The position numbers and the translations under genes are program-made. The notes beneath the pieces are model-generated. The model saw only the letters and a list, made by a program, of their open reading frames with translations. It was not told where the DNA came from and ran no database searches. Positions 48,893 through 56,902 of a DNA stretch of 64,000 nucleotides are shown here, in pieces. The stretch is from JAJRVM01 sp041752115 (GTDB lineage: Bacteria; Planctomycetota; Planctomycetia; Pirellulales; Pirellulaceae), in contig JBGSHS010000134.1 of the NCBI GenBank assembly GCA_041752115.1, positions 28,089-92,088 of the forward strand, in the 5' to 3' direction. Each line of letters starts with the position of its first letter. The first letter of the stretch is position 1.

Positions 48893-50620
48893 ATGAACGA
48901 AATTCTGTTCCATTATGAGAAGATCGACCCCACCACCTGGGTCTATCTTGCATCGCTGCTGATTATCGGCCTGTTCTTCAAGTTCGGCCGGTTCTGGAGC
49001 GTGCGCAATCTGGATCTGGTGTTATTGGTCCTGCTGGCTCCCGGACTGCTGCTCGTCTCAGAGGGCCAAAACGCTCAACGTTCGGCGATTGCTGCTGTGG
49101 CAGCTGCGAAGGAAGCGGCAGCGAAGATCGCCATGGTCGAATCCCTGTCGGACGAAACGGACGCCGAAGCAAGTAGTGACGCCGCGCCGTCGGAGACAGC
49201 GGCGCCGCCGCTGGACAACAAGCGGGTCGACGATCGCAACAGCAAAAAGGTGCGCACCAATGGCAGTCGTGTTGACCAGACTCCCCAAAGTACGGAACTG
49301 GCCACGGCTCAACAGAACTTGAAGAAAGGCCAGACGATTGAGCGGATCGGTTTCATCTGGCTCCTGACGGCCGGGTTGCTGTTACTCATCCGCCTGCTAA
49401 TCGATCCGACCATGGTTCGTCGGCCGCTGTTGGAACCGAACATGACCACCGGCGGTTTGATCTTCAGCTGTTGTTCTCTCTTTGTGTTCTTGATGGCGAA
49501 CGTGGTGGCCAGTCGCCCGACGGCTGACGACCTGGCAGGCCCGATCAGTGCGGAACGGATGTTGAGTCGTCAGGCGAGCGACGATCTGGATCGACACGGC
49601 CCCGGTTACGCACTGGTTTTCACTCTGCCCAGTCTCCCGACCGTGAAGATGGGCAGCAATTCGGTACGTCAGCACTTGGACGAGCCTTCGGTCGGGATCC
49701 GATCTTGGAAGTACCGCGCTGACGATGACCCTTCCTTGCTCGAAGTTGACGCGGAGTTTCTGGGCCGGACCTCCGACAACGTGGTGCGTCTGCAGAAGAT
49801 TGACGGCACGGAGCTTTCGGTCGCCTGGGACAACTTGAGCGAGAGCGATCAGACGTTTGTACGCAAGATGCGAGCGTACACGACGATTGCCAAGTTAGTG
49901 GCGATCCTGTCACATCTGGCGATTGTGATTGGCGTGATTGCGATTGGGTATTGGCATTTCAACAACGTCAAGATGGGTATCGGCGCCGCGACGCTCTATC
50001 TGATGCTGCCCTATACCTCGCAGATGACGGGGCGGGTGGACCACGCGTTGCCGGCGGCCCTGCTGGTCTGGGCGGTGCTCTGCTATCGCCGGCCGATCTT
50101 GTCAGGGATCTTCATGGGCCTGGCCATCGGAGTGATTTACTATCCGCTGTTTCTGTTGCCGCTCTGGATCAGTTTCTACTGGCGTCGCGGCGTATTGCGG
50201 TTCTTGAGCGGACTGGTTTCGGTGCTGACGATCATGGTGCTGACACTGGCGTTCGTCTCGACCGACTTGAGTGCGTTCTGGCAGTGTTTCAAGAAGATGT
50301 TTGGACTCATGCCGCCGCAGATGGAAGGTTTGGGAGGGATCTGGGGACTGGGATGGACCCCCGTTTATCGCTGGCCGGTCCTGGCCGCGTTCGTCGCGAT
50401 GTGTGGATCGCTGGCGATCTGGCCTGCTCAAAAGAGTCTGGGAGCCTTGCTGAGCCTTTCGGCGGCGGTCATGGTGGCCACTCAGTTCTGGCACGGGTAT
50501 GGCGGCGGGCTTTATCTGGCCTGGTACCTTCCGCTGCTGCTGCTGACGGTCTTCCGTCCCAACCTGGAGGACCGTGTGGCGATGAATGTCGTGAGCGAGA
50601 CCTGGCTCCTGCGACGCTAG
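48893..50620 (+). CDS. Polytopic membrane protein with an embedded SHD1 domain
   Basis: 575 residues. Three helices lie in the first 190 residues, separated by a charged linker. A soluble segment near 280-330 matches SHD1, the SLA1 homology domain 1 (AEFLGRTSDNVVRLQKIDG, then LSVAWDNLSESDQTFV). Residues 340-570 hold about seven hydrophobic helices (YLMLPYTSQMTGRVDHALPA) resembling DUF2029/GT87-type polyprenol-phosphate-dependent glycosyltransferases, but only part of that family is present. SHD1 is known from yeast Sla1 and occurs in many planctomycete proteins. A membrane glycosyltransferase-like role is possible, not shown. Confidence 0.75.
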   Translation: MNEILFHYEKIDPTTWVYLASLLIIGLFFKFGRFWSVRNLDLVLLVLLAPGLLLVSEGQNAQRSAIAAVAAAKEAAAKIAMVESLSDETDAEASSDAAPSETAAPPLDNKRVDDRNSKKVRTNGSRVDQTPQSTELATAQQNLKKGQTIERIGFIWLLTAGLLLLIRLLIDPTMVRRPLLEPNMTTGGLIFSCCSLFVFLMANVVASRPTADDLAGPISAERMLSRQASDDLDRHGPGYALVFTLPSLPTVKMGSNSVRQHLDEPSVGIRSWKYRADDDPSLLEVDAEFLGRTSDNVVRLQKIDGTELSVAWDNLSESDQTFVRKMRAYTTIAKLVAILSHLAIVIGVIAIGYWHFNNVKMGIGAATLYLMLPYTSQMTGRVDHALPAALLVWAVLCYRRPILSGIFMGLAIGVIYYPLFLLPLWISFYWRRGVLRFLSGLVSVLTIMVLTLAFVSTDLSAFWQCFKKMFGLMPPQMEGLGGIWGLGWTPVYRWPVLAAFVAMCGSLAIWPAQKSLGALLSLSAAVMVATQFWHGYGGGLYLAWYLPLLLLTVFRPNLEDRVAMNVVSETWLLRR

Positions 50621-50651
50621 TTGTGGGATGAGGTTCAGGAGCGGCGCAATG

Positions 50652-51833
50652 TCAGGAGCGGCGCAGGTTCACGCCTTGCGCCTCCTGCAGATCCTGGTGC
50701 TTCAAACGGACATAGTGCCATTGCTTCCAGGCCTTCTTGTCGAAACCGAAGCCGGCAATTCCCGTCAGATGCTGGAGCGTGGCCAGTACGTTGTCATTAT
50801 GGAACTCGAACACCATGGGTGTCGGCTCGCCGTCGGAACCGATCACAATGCGCGTGTGGTAGGTAATGAGCGCATCGATGAGCGGCGCGATGGACGCGTC
50901 TTCTCCCAATCGCGACAGAGCCGTCCCCGCCCGGTTGACCAGCAGGTTGCTTTCGTGTCGCAAGATATCCAGACACCGCTTATGAACCAGCGGGTGCCGA
51001 GCTTCCGCCAGGCGGTCGAGGCAGGCATAGGCGACTTCTTCATCGTGATCGACCAGCAGGACATCCAACAGGAAGCTCAGCGCTTCCGGTGTTCCGATAT
51101 GGGCCAGCGCCTGGACGTACAGCAGCCTCACCGATCGCACGGTTTCGGACGTCAACTGCACGGAGATGGCCCGTACCGCCAATGGATCTTTCACTTGCAG
51201 GATGGCTGCTGAAGCGTGACCAGCGCGATCACGGTTCAGCTCGCTGCGCCACTGGGCGATCTGCCGGTACCAATGCCGTTCGCCCGTCTCTCGCCGTCGT
51301 TTCGTCTCGAGCAACTCGACATGCTGTGGAAGCTCCCAACGCCCTCGATAGAGGACATATCCTTGCTCCTGCATATGCTGTTGCTGAGTAATCCAATTCC
51401 CTCGGACCTGCGAGTATCCCAACCCCCTGCGCGCTGCGACATGATCGGGTTCCAGGCGCAGAACACGCTGCAGATGGTATTGCCGCCGTTCCTTCATCTC
51501 GTGCTCCTTGCACCACTCGGCAAGCGCCCAGTGGCCAGCCGCATCCGCGTGATGACGGACGAGTTCCTGCTGGTATTCCCGCTCCAGCTGCGTCTCGCGG
51601 AGCACTTGCTTGATCTGGGTCCGGTCAAGTACCAGGCGGACTCCGGCGGTCGTGTGGATCTCGTACGGCTGGCCTTGCCCTTCCTCTTCATTGAGCCAGA
51701 GCCCCTGCAGCTGGCCGCCGCCGGCAAGTTCAAAGATGTCGCCCCGCGCACGGCTCGCCAGGTCCGGGTCAGCGGCCATCAACAATGCCGCCACGCTGAC
51801 TGCCTTCGCCACTCTCTGCATGGTCCCGGACAT
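50652..51833 (-). CDS. Exported HEAT-repeat protein downstream of a 17-bp array
   Basis: 393 residues from an ATG at 51833; a GTG at 51842 and an ATG at 51821 are alternatives. The nearest Shine-Dalgarno-like AAGGA is in the first repeat unit, 12 bases upstream. An N-terminal hydrophobic segment (VAKAVSVAALLMAA) is a likely signal peptide. A planctomycete-type segment follows (RRGLGYSQVRGNWI, then GYVLYRGRWELPQHVELLE), then HEAT repeats in the second half (ALSFLLDVLLVDHDEEVAYACLDRLA). The role is unknown; a scaffold in the periplasm is likely. Confidence 0.78.
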   Translation of the reverse strand: MSGTMQRVAKAVSVAALLMAADPDLASRARGDIFELAGGGQLQGLWLNEEEGQGQPYEIHTTAGVRLVLDRTQIKQVLRETQLEREYQQELVRHHADAAGHWALAEWCKEHEMKERRQYHLQRVLRLEPDHVAARRGLGYSQVRGNWITQQQHMQEQGYVLYRGRWELPQHVELLETKRRRETGERHWYRQIAQWRSELNRDRAGHASAAILQVKDPLAVRAISVQLTSETVRSVRLLYVQALAHIGTPEALSFLLDVLLVDHDEEVAYACLDRLAEARHPLVHKRCLDILRHESNLLVNRAGTALSRLGEDASIAPLIDALITYHTRIVIGSDGEPTPMVFEFHNDNVLATLQHLTGIAGFGFDKKAWKQWHYVRLKHQDLQEAQGVNLRRS

Positions 51834-51840
51834 GACTGCC

Positions 51841-52060
51841 ACTAATCCTTAGGTGACACTGATCCTTAGGTAACACTGATCCTTAGGTAACACTGATCCT
51901 TAGGTAACACTGATCCTTAGGTAACACTGATCCTTAGGTAACACTGATCCTTAGGTAACACTGATCCTTAGGTGACACTGATCCTTAGGTGACACTGATC
52001 CTTAGGTGACACTGATCCTTAGGTGACACTGATCCTTAGGTGACACTGATCCTTAGGTGA
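51841..52060. repeat. 17-bp tandem array, 13 copies, at the 5' end of the HEAT gene
   Basis: The core ccttagg starts at 51847 and recurs every 17 bp exactly, 13 times, to 52051. The unit is tgatccttaggtaacac or the g variant ggtgac. On the minus strand each unit reads aaggatcagtg: an AAGGA Shine-Dalgarno-like core, 3 bases, and GTG. The base after ggt is g in unit 1, a in units 2-7 and g in units 8-12, a block pattern that suggests expansion. No spacers are present, so this is not CRISPR. It covers the upstream region of the HEAT gene, where a promoter would be. Confidence 0.97.
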
Positions 52061-52443
52061 TCATATCCACAGGCGTTTCCTGCCCCAGCAGGATCGTGCC
52101 CAGCCGACGTAAGGAACTGACTGCCGGCGGTTCGCCCCCAGGGCCCAGCCAGCAGTATAGGCCTCCCGGCTCCCCCCCTGCAAACAGATTCCGTTCGGCA
52201 GCCGTGGGGCCGTTGACCTGCGGTGGCGAACGTTTCGCCCCCGCCCACCGGCGTCCCGTGTCGATATCTGGTAGTCCGGCAGGGCAGGTTCCGCCACTGC
52301 GAACGCCGATCGGAGAGGGGGCGGGGGCGGCGTTCAAGTCCATGATCCCGGTGGGCCGATGACTGGAAGTGGGTCATTGCCGTCACGATTCGTCTGAGCA
52401 ACACCAGGGAGTCGGTGACACCATTTTTCGGAAGGGGAGTTTT
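52061..52443. other. Intergenic DNA between the repeat array and the EEP gene
   Basis: 383 bp with no supported gene and no clear promoter. The GGGGAG ribosome binding site of the EEP gene is at its right end. Confidence 0.4.
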
Positions 52444-53421
52444 GTGAAAAAGCCGTCGACTTTGTTGTTGCTGACGATCGTGGCGGTGGGTGCGTGGTTT
52501 CTCTTTGGCCGCTTTGAGATCCGCGGACTGGACCAGCTGAAGATCGTCCGCCGCGGCAGCGCCGAGGCGGTAACCGAGGGAGTGCCTCCGGCGGTGAACT
52601 CGAAAGGGACGATCCGAGTGGCCTCGTTCAACCTCGACGCCTTCGGGCCAGCGAAAGCGGAGAACACGGCGGTGATGGAAGTCTTGGGCCGGGTGATCCG
52701 CGAGTTCGACGTCGTGGCGCTGCAAGATGTCCGGTCCGGGCGTCCTGACGTGCTGCGCAAACTGCTCGACAAAGTCAATGAAACGGGACGCCACTACTCG
52801 CTGCTGGCAGGACCTCTGGTCGGCCGCTCGGAGGAGAAGGAGCAATACGTCTTCATCTTTGATCAAGTCACCCTTGAAACGGACCGGAGCGCCGCCTATA
52901 CGGTGGACGACCCCGATGATCTGCTGCACCGCCCACCACTTGTCGGCGGGTTTCGCGTTCGAGGTCCCACGCCCGACCAGGCATTCACCTTCACATTGGT
53001 CAATGTCCACGTCGATTCAGACGAACCGCAGTTCGAAATGAAGGCGCTGGCCAAAGCGTTCTTCAAGGTCCGTGACGACGGACGGGGCGAAGACGACTTG
53101 ATTATGCTGGGGGATTTCCAACGAGATGATCAGCAGATGGGGGAATTCGGGCAGATACCAGGGTTCCTGGCAGCCATCAACGCTCAGCCGACCAACACGC
53201 GTCAGACGCTGCAGTACGACAATCTCGTGTTCCAGCTGCCAGCCGTCTGCGAGTATGCCGGGCACAGTGGCGTCTTCGACTTCCTGCGGGAATACAACCT
53301 GACGCTCCAACAGGCTCTGCAGGTCTCGTCCCACCTCCCCGTCTGGGCAGAGTTTAGCATTTACGAGGGGGGCAGCAATCCCGCCGTCATTGCGTCACAG
53401 GCGGCCGCAGGACTGCGGTAA
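52444..53421 (+). CDS. Endonuclease/exonuclease/phosphatase (EEP) fold protein with altered active site
   Basis: 325 residues from a GTG with AAGGGGAG four bases upstream. An N-terminal membrane helix (about 5-22) anchors it outside the cytoplasm. The EEP core is recognisable by strand order: VASFNLDAFG, VVALQDVR, VNVHVDSD, IMLGDFQRDD and SHLPVWAEF. In active EEP enzymes these positions read N, QE, DxN in GDFN and SDH; here QE is QD, GDFN is GDFQ and SDH is SSH. Metal and catalytic residues are therefore partly lost. A DNase I-like origin is clear; present activity is doubtful. It is adjacent to the zinc-ribbon vWA gene (100 bp). Confidence 0.85.
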   Translation: MKKPSTLLLLTIVAVGAWFLFGRFEIRGLDQLKIVRRGSAEAVTEGVPPAVNSKGTIRVASFNLDAFGPAKAENTAVMEVLGRVIREFDVVALQDVRSGRPDVLRKLLDKVNETGRHYSLLAGPLVGRSEEKEQYVFIFDQVTLETDRSAAYTVDDPDDLLHRPPLVGGFRVRGPTPDQAFTFTLVNVHVDSDEPQFEMKALAKAFFKVRDDGRGEDDLIMLGDFQRDDQQMGEFGQIPGFLAAINAQPTNTRQTLQYDNLVFQLPAVCEYAGHSGVFDFLREYNLTLQQALQVSSHLPVWAEFSIYEGGSNPAVIASQAAAGLR

Positions 53422-53521
53422 TTGCCGGCCGGGCTGTCGCAGAGCGGCCCGGGCTGTCGCACACCGAGTCGCTTGACAATCCGACCGCGGCCACGAAAGA
53501 ATGCGTCTGGAGAGTCAATTC

Positions 53522-54682
53522 ATGCGCATGTCGTGTATCCATTGCGGTCAGGTCTTCTCAATCACCGCTTCGCAACTCGGTGGCAAGGGACGTTGTCCTC
53601 ATTGCCAGGGGGAGATTCGCCTGCCCAAGGCAACCGATGATGTCGAGCAGCCCGTTGAGAAAGTCGAACCCTCCCATTGGCTGCAGAACTCCATGTCGGG
53701 ACTCTTGTCACTGATCTTCCACATGGCCCTGATCCTGGTGCTGGCCCTGATCAGCTATGACTCCTACAGCGGTGTGGGCATGGGCGATGACGTGCTCATC
53801 GGACAACTCCCCTCCGAAAAGCTCGGCGAATCCCAGGACGAGCAGTTGCAGGCGGCGGAAGTAACGGCCGAAACGAGCCAGGATTTCGCCGACGCTCTGG
53901 AGACGGAGCCGCCGATCGCGACCAGCAGCGAGAGCGTCAGCACCCAAGAGCTGGTCGTCGCCTCGCCGTCGACGGGTGGCGGTGAAGCCACCGCCTTCGA
54001 CCTGGGTGCGACGAGTGTGGGAGGAGGCTCGATGGCCGGAGGCAGCTGGGATGGCTTGCTGCAGTCGCTGCGGAACAACGGACTCGACATCGTCCTCACT
54101 TTTGACAGCACCGGAAGCATGCAGGGAGAAATCGATCAGGTCAAACGTCAGATCAATCGAATCGGCTCGATCCTCCTGAAGCTTGTTCCCAAAGCACGAA
54201 TCAGCATCTGCACTTACCGCGACCAGGGGGACGCGTATGTGGTACGCGGACTCCCTTTGACTAACGATCTGCCGGAGATTGAGCGGTTTCTGGCCGGGAT
54301 TCAAGCCGACGGAGGGGGCGACGCGCCGGAAGCCGTTCACGAGGGTCTGCGATGGTCGCTGGAACAGAATTCCTTTCAATCGCGTGCACGCAAGGTCATT
54401 CTGGTGTTCGGCGATGCGCCGCCGCACCAGGAAGATCTCCCCATGTGCCTCCGTCTGGCCTCCGATTTCCACGGGCAGGACAAGGGAGTGGTCAGCACCG
54501 TAACCTGCCGCGCTCGCCGCCCACTACGTGAGTTTCAGGAGATTGCCGAGGTGGGAGGGGGCGAGGCCTTCTTGACTACCGACGAACAACAGATCATGAC
54601 ACAGCTGATGGTTCTGGTGTTTGGCAGCCGACATCGAGCCAAAGTGCTGGAGGCCTTCAAACTGCTCGAAGACGGGCCCTGA
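53522..54682 (+). CDS. Zinc-ribbon, membrane-anchored vWA protein
   Basis: 386 residues; the ATG at 53522 has GGAGAG seven bases upstream, and an upstream in-frame ATG at 53501 is less well placed. Residues 5-28 form a zinc ribbon with C5, C8, C25 and C28 (MJ0042-like, CIHC and CPHC). A membrane helix lies near 60-80. An acidic, Ser/Thr-rich linker follows, then a vWA domain that begins with DIVLTFDSTGSM near 195, a MIDAS-like DxTGS site, and continues to the end. vWA domains bind protein partners through metal. No MoxR gene is adjacent. A role in surface complex assembly is inferred. Confidence 0.85.
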   Translation: MRMSCIHCGQVFSITASQLGGKGRCPHCQGEIRLPKATDDVEQPVEKVEPSHWLQNSMSGLLSLIFHMALILVLALISYDSYSGVGMGDDVLIGQLPSEKLGESQDEQLQAAEVTAETSQDFADALETEPPIATSSESVSTQELVVASPSTGGGEATAFDLGATSVGGGSMAGGSWDGLLQSLRNNGLDIVLTFDSTGSMQGEIDQVKRQINRIGSILLKLVPKARISICTYRDQGDAYVVRGLPLTNDLPEIERFLAGIQADGGGDAPEAVHEGLRWSLEQNSFQSRARKVILVFGDAPPHQEDLPMCLRLASDFHGQDKGVVSTVTCRARRPLREFQEIAEVGGGEAFLTTDEQQIMTQLMVLVFGSRHRAKVLEAFKLLEDGP

Positions 54683-55107
54683 TGGTCGGATCGCACTCGG
54701 TCGCTTACACCACGACCAACCACTTGGGTCGTTCCGCGACTCACGAGCGGTGAACCGTGGGCGACGTCAGTCACCGAGACGTCCGAACCGCAGAATATCG
54801 AACAAGGAGTATCCAGTTGCCAAATGGAAGAACCAAGTTCGCAGTCCCCCGCGATCGCTCGATAGGTGGCTCAGACGAGTGGCTTGTGACAGTTCAGCTT
54901 TCGGGTTCGTTGGCGCTGGCTCTGCCAGTGTAGCCTTGCCCGATAGCCGGGCACTGGCCAAGCCTGTGCCACGTTAGGTCTTACGGGCACTGGCAAAGCC
55001 AGTGGCACCCCCATTCTCGGCTGTCACAGAGCACCAAGCTTCCTCTTCCCTCTTGTCCTTCATTCTGCCACCGCATGTTCGATATTCTGCGGTTTTCTGT
55101 CGGATAT
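54683..55107. repeat. Repeat-rich gap between convergent genes
   Basis: 425 bp without genes. A 19-bp perfect inverted repeat (54786-54804 and 55076-55094; arm tgttcgatattctgcggtt) encloses a second element: ggctctgccagtgtagccttgcccga at 54918 with partly complementary copies to about 55010. That sequence recurs at 62323-62355 with 32 of 33 identical bases. It looks like nested dispersed repeats. Confidence 0.85.
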
Positions 55108-55473
55108 TCAGCTGGCACCGAGGGCCCGCAGCGCATCGGGAAGCGCCTCGTGAATCTGAAACAACGTTCCGTCCAGCTTGAGGATGCGAAACGCCTGCCG
55201 CACTTGCGGATGCATGCTGCACAACTGCATCACGCCCTGATAGCTCATGAGCCGTTTGCGCGTCAGCAGTACGCTGTTGATGACGGCCGACGAACATTGT
55301 GTGACGCACGTGAAATCGATTAACAGCTTGCGTGGGCGTTGCTGTTCGACGTACTCCAGAAGCTCGTCATGCAACTCCGTGATCAGGATCATGTCGTGCA
55401 GCTTCGGATCGCTCAGACGAACGATCGTGACATCTTGGTCCGTCTCAACGTCGAAGTGCTTGTGCTGAACCAT
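55108..55473 (-). CDS. STAS-domain anti-sigma factor antagonist-like protein
   Basis: 121 residues, one STAS domain and nothing else. GGAGGGGAG lies before the ATG. The pattern of alternating strands and helices fits SpoIIAA (VTIVRLSDPKL, LLIDFTCVTQCSSAVINSVLL). The CSSA segment occupies the phosphoserine position of the antagonist family. These proteins switch anti-sigma factor kinases in partner-switching pathways; no partner gene is nearby. It is convergent with the vWA gene and downstream of the exonuclease gene on the minus strand. Confidence 0.88.
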   Translation of the reverse strand: MVQHKHFDVETDQDVTIVRLSDPKLHDMILITELHDELLEYVEQQRPRKLLIDFTCVTQCSSAVINSVLLTRKRLMSYQGVMQLCSMHPQVRQAFRILKLDGTLFQIHEALPDALRALGAS

Positions 55474-55541
55474 CGGTCAGCTCCCCTCCGTCTGCTCGAG
55501 CCGCATCGCATCATCGGCTCGTCTCTGCACACCAAGGCCGT

Positions 55542-56456
55542 TCATGATCGCACGTCGGAACCGGCCTTCCCCTGAGGAACCGATCCACCAGGTGCCGGAC
55601 CCGTGGATGGGGAGCCGGGCGTTTCGAGCTCGTTCTGCCCCACGGCCTGCCACGGATTGAGCCAATCTCCCCAGTTCTCGAGGTACATGGCATAGGCCGG
55701 CACCTCCTGCTGACGCTCCATCAGCCACTGCCGCGTCTGGGCGATCAGCTGTTGCTCCTGAGCCAAGGGAATCTGCCCCAACATCACACAGATACGGAGG
55801 AATACAAAATACGTATCCAGCACGTCACAACGACAGTAGTCTGTGATCTGACTGAGTTTCCCGGCGTCGTACAGGTCCTGGACCATGTGCCCCTGCACCT
55901 CCATCTTGCCCGGCTTGCCCAGCAGATTGGCCGCCAGATTCAGCCCTCCGGTAAATCGCGTTGCGCCAAAGTTCGTCAGCACATCATGCAGGTCGAGGTG
56001 TGAGGCGAGATTATAGCGATTGCGCCGCTGGTCGTATGCTTTGGCCTGTACATCAAACCAGCCGGGGACGCTCAGTCCGAAACGAAAGGCCGCCAACTCC
56101 ATCAGCGGCAGATCGAATGTCCGGCCGTTAAAAGTGACGAGGGTCGGCCGGCGATACGCTTCCCAGCCGCGCCAGAAGTTCTCCGTGATGACATGGGGAC
56201 GAAAATGAGGTTCATCGAGTGCAACCAGATCGATCAGCCGGAAATCGTCGCTCACCTTGCCAATCACCAGCGAGATCGGCACCTGGAAGGTGTATGGAAT
56301 GAAGTCCGACTGATGCTGTTGCCAGAGTTCCTGCCGGTAACGTTGCACCGCTTCCTGGGCCGACAGATGCTCCCCGGGATAGCGGAGTCTGGTTACCAGG
56401 TCCCCGTCTGCCACACTCTCGATGTCGAACACAAAGTACCGCACAGGTAAGGTCAC
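55542..56456 (-). CDS. Predicted PolB-like 3'-5' exonuclease (DEDD superfamily)
   Basis: 304 residues from a GTG preceded by AGGGGA; an ATG at 56519 would add 21 poorly conserved residues. The DEDD motifs are in place: D11 and E13 in YFVFDIES, D in FNGRTFDLPLM, and YCRCDVLDTY at the third site. The layout and length match the standalone exonucleases related to the proofreading domain of DNA polymerase B, which are common in bacteria. A role in nucleic acid repair or turnover is inferred. The C-terminal 40 residues are Pro/Gly/Ser-rich. Confidence 0.9.
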   Translation of the reverse strand: MTLPVRYFVFDIESVADGDLVTRLRYPGEHLSAQEAVQRYRQELWQQHQSDFIPYTFQVPISLVIGKVSDDFRLIDLVALDEPHFRPHVITENFWRGWEAYRRPTLVTFNGRTFDLPLMELAAFRFGLSVPGWFDVQAKAYDQRRNRYNLASHLDLHDVLTNFGATRFTGGLNLAANLLGKPGKMEVQGHMVQDLYDAGKLSQITDYCRCDVLDTYFVFLRICVMLGQIPLAQEQQLIAQTRQWLMERQQEVPAYAMYLENWGDWLNPWQAVGQNELETPGSPSTGPAPGGSVPQGKAGSDVRS

Positions 56457-56902
56457 CGCCGAGTCCCCTGATATCCTGACCCAGACTCGTCCAGCACGAG
56501 CCGCCTTGTAACGAGACATCCTGTCGCATCGCGACAGTGGACCAACGTGCTCCGTGGTCAGAGCCGCCGCAGCAAGTCCGCGCCTGATGGAAATCCACCT
56601 GCGGCCCCCACGAACCCCATTGCCACCTGCCACCGCCCAGCTCCGTTGGTCCAGCCCCAGCCTAGCAAAATCGTGCCGCCAACGCGATTGGCCACCGACA
56701 CCAACCACGGCGTGGCCACGGATGGCTTGCGGCAACCCGCCTCCAGGTCCCCTTCCCTCCGCCTCTGGCTGCACGCCTCCCCGGTGAGCCGAGGCGGGCG
56801 ATTTGCCCTCCGGGACCGGTTGCCCTACCCAGCCGCGGTACGATACTTTGGCGGTATCAAGCGACTAACTCACTGGACCCGCACGAGAGGAAACGGCACC
56901 CC
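56457..56902. other. Intergenic gap between divergent genes, nothing recognised
   Basis: 446 bp between the exonuclease and PepT genes. In-frame extensions from the minus strand are arginine/glycine-rich and look non-coding. Only the GAGAGGAAA signal of pepT was seen. Confidence 0.4.

Noticed and set aside
51841..52060. The 17-bp array as a CRISPR array
   Set aside because: Units are contiguous with no spacers, and no cas gene is present.
56457..56774. N-terminal extension of the exonuclease
   Set aside because: Glycine/arginine-rich and unlike the family, which begins at the strand carrying FDIES.
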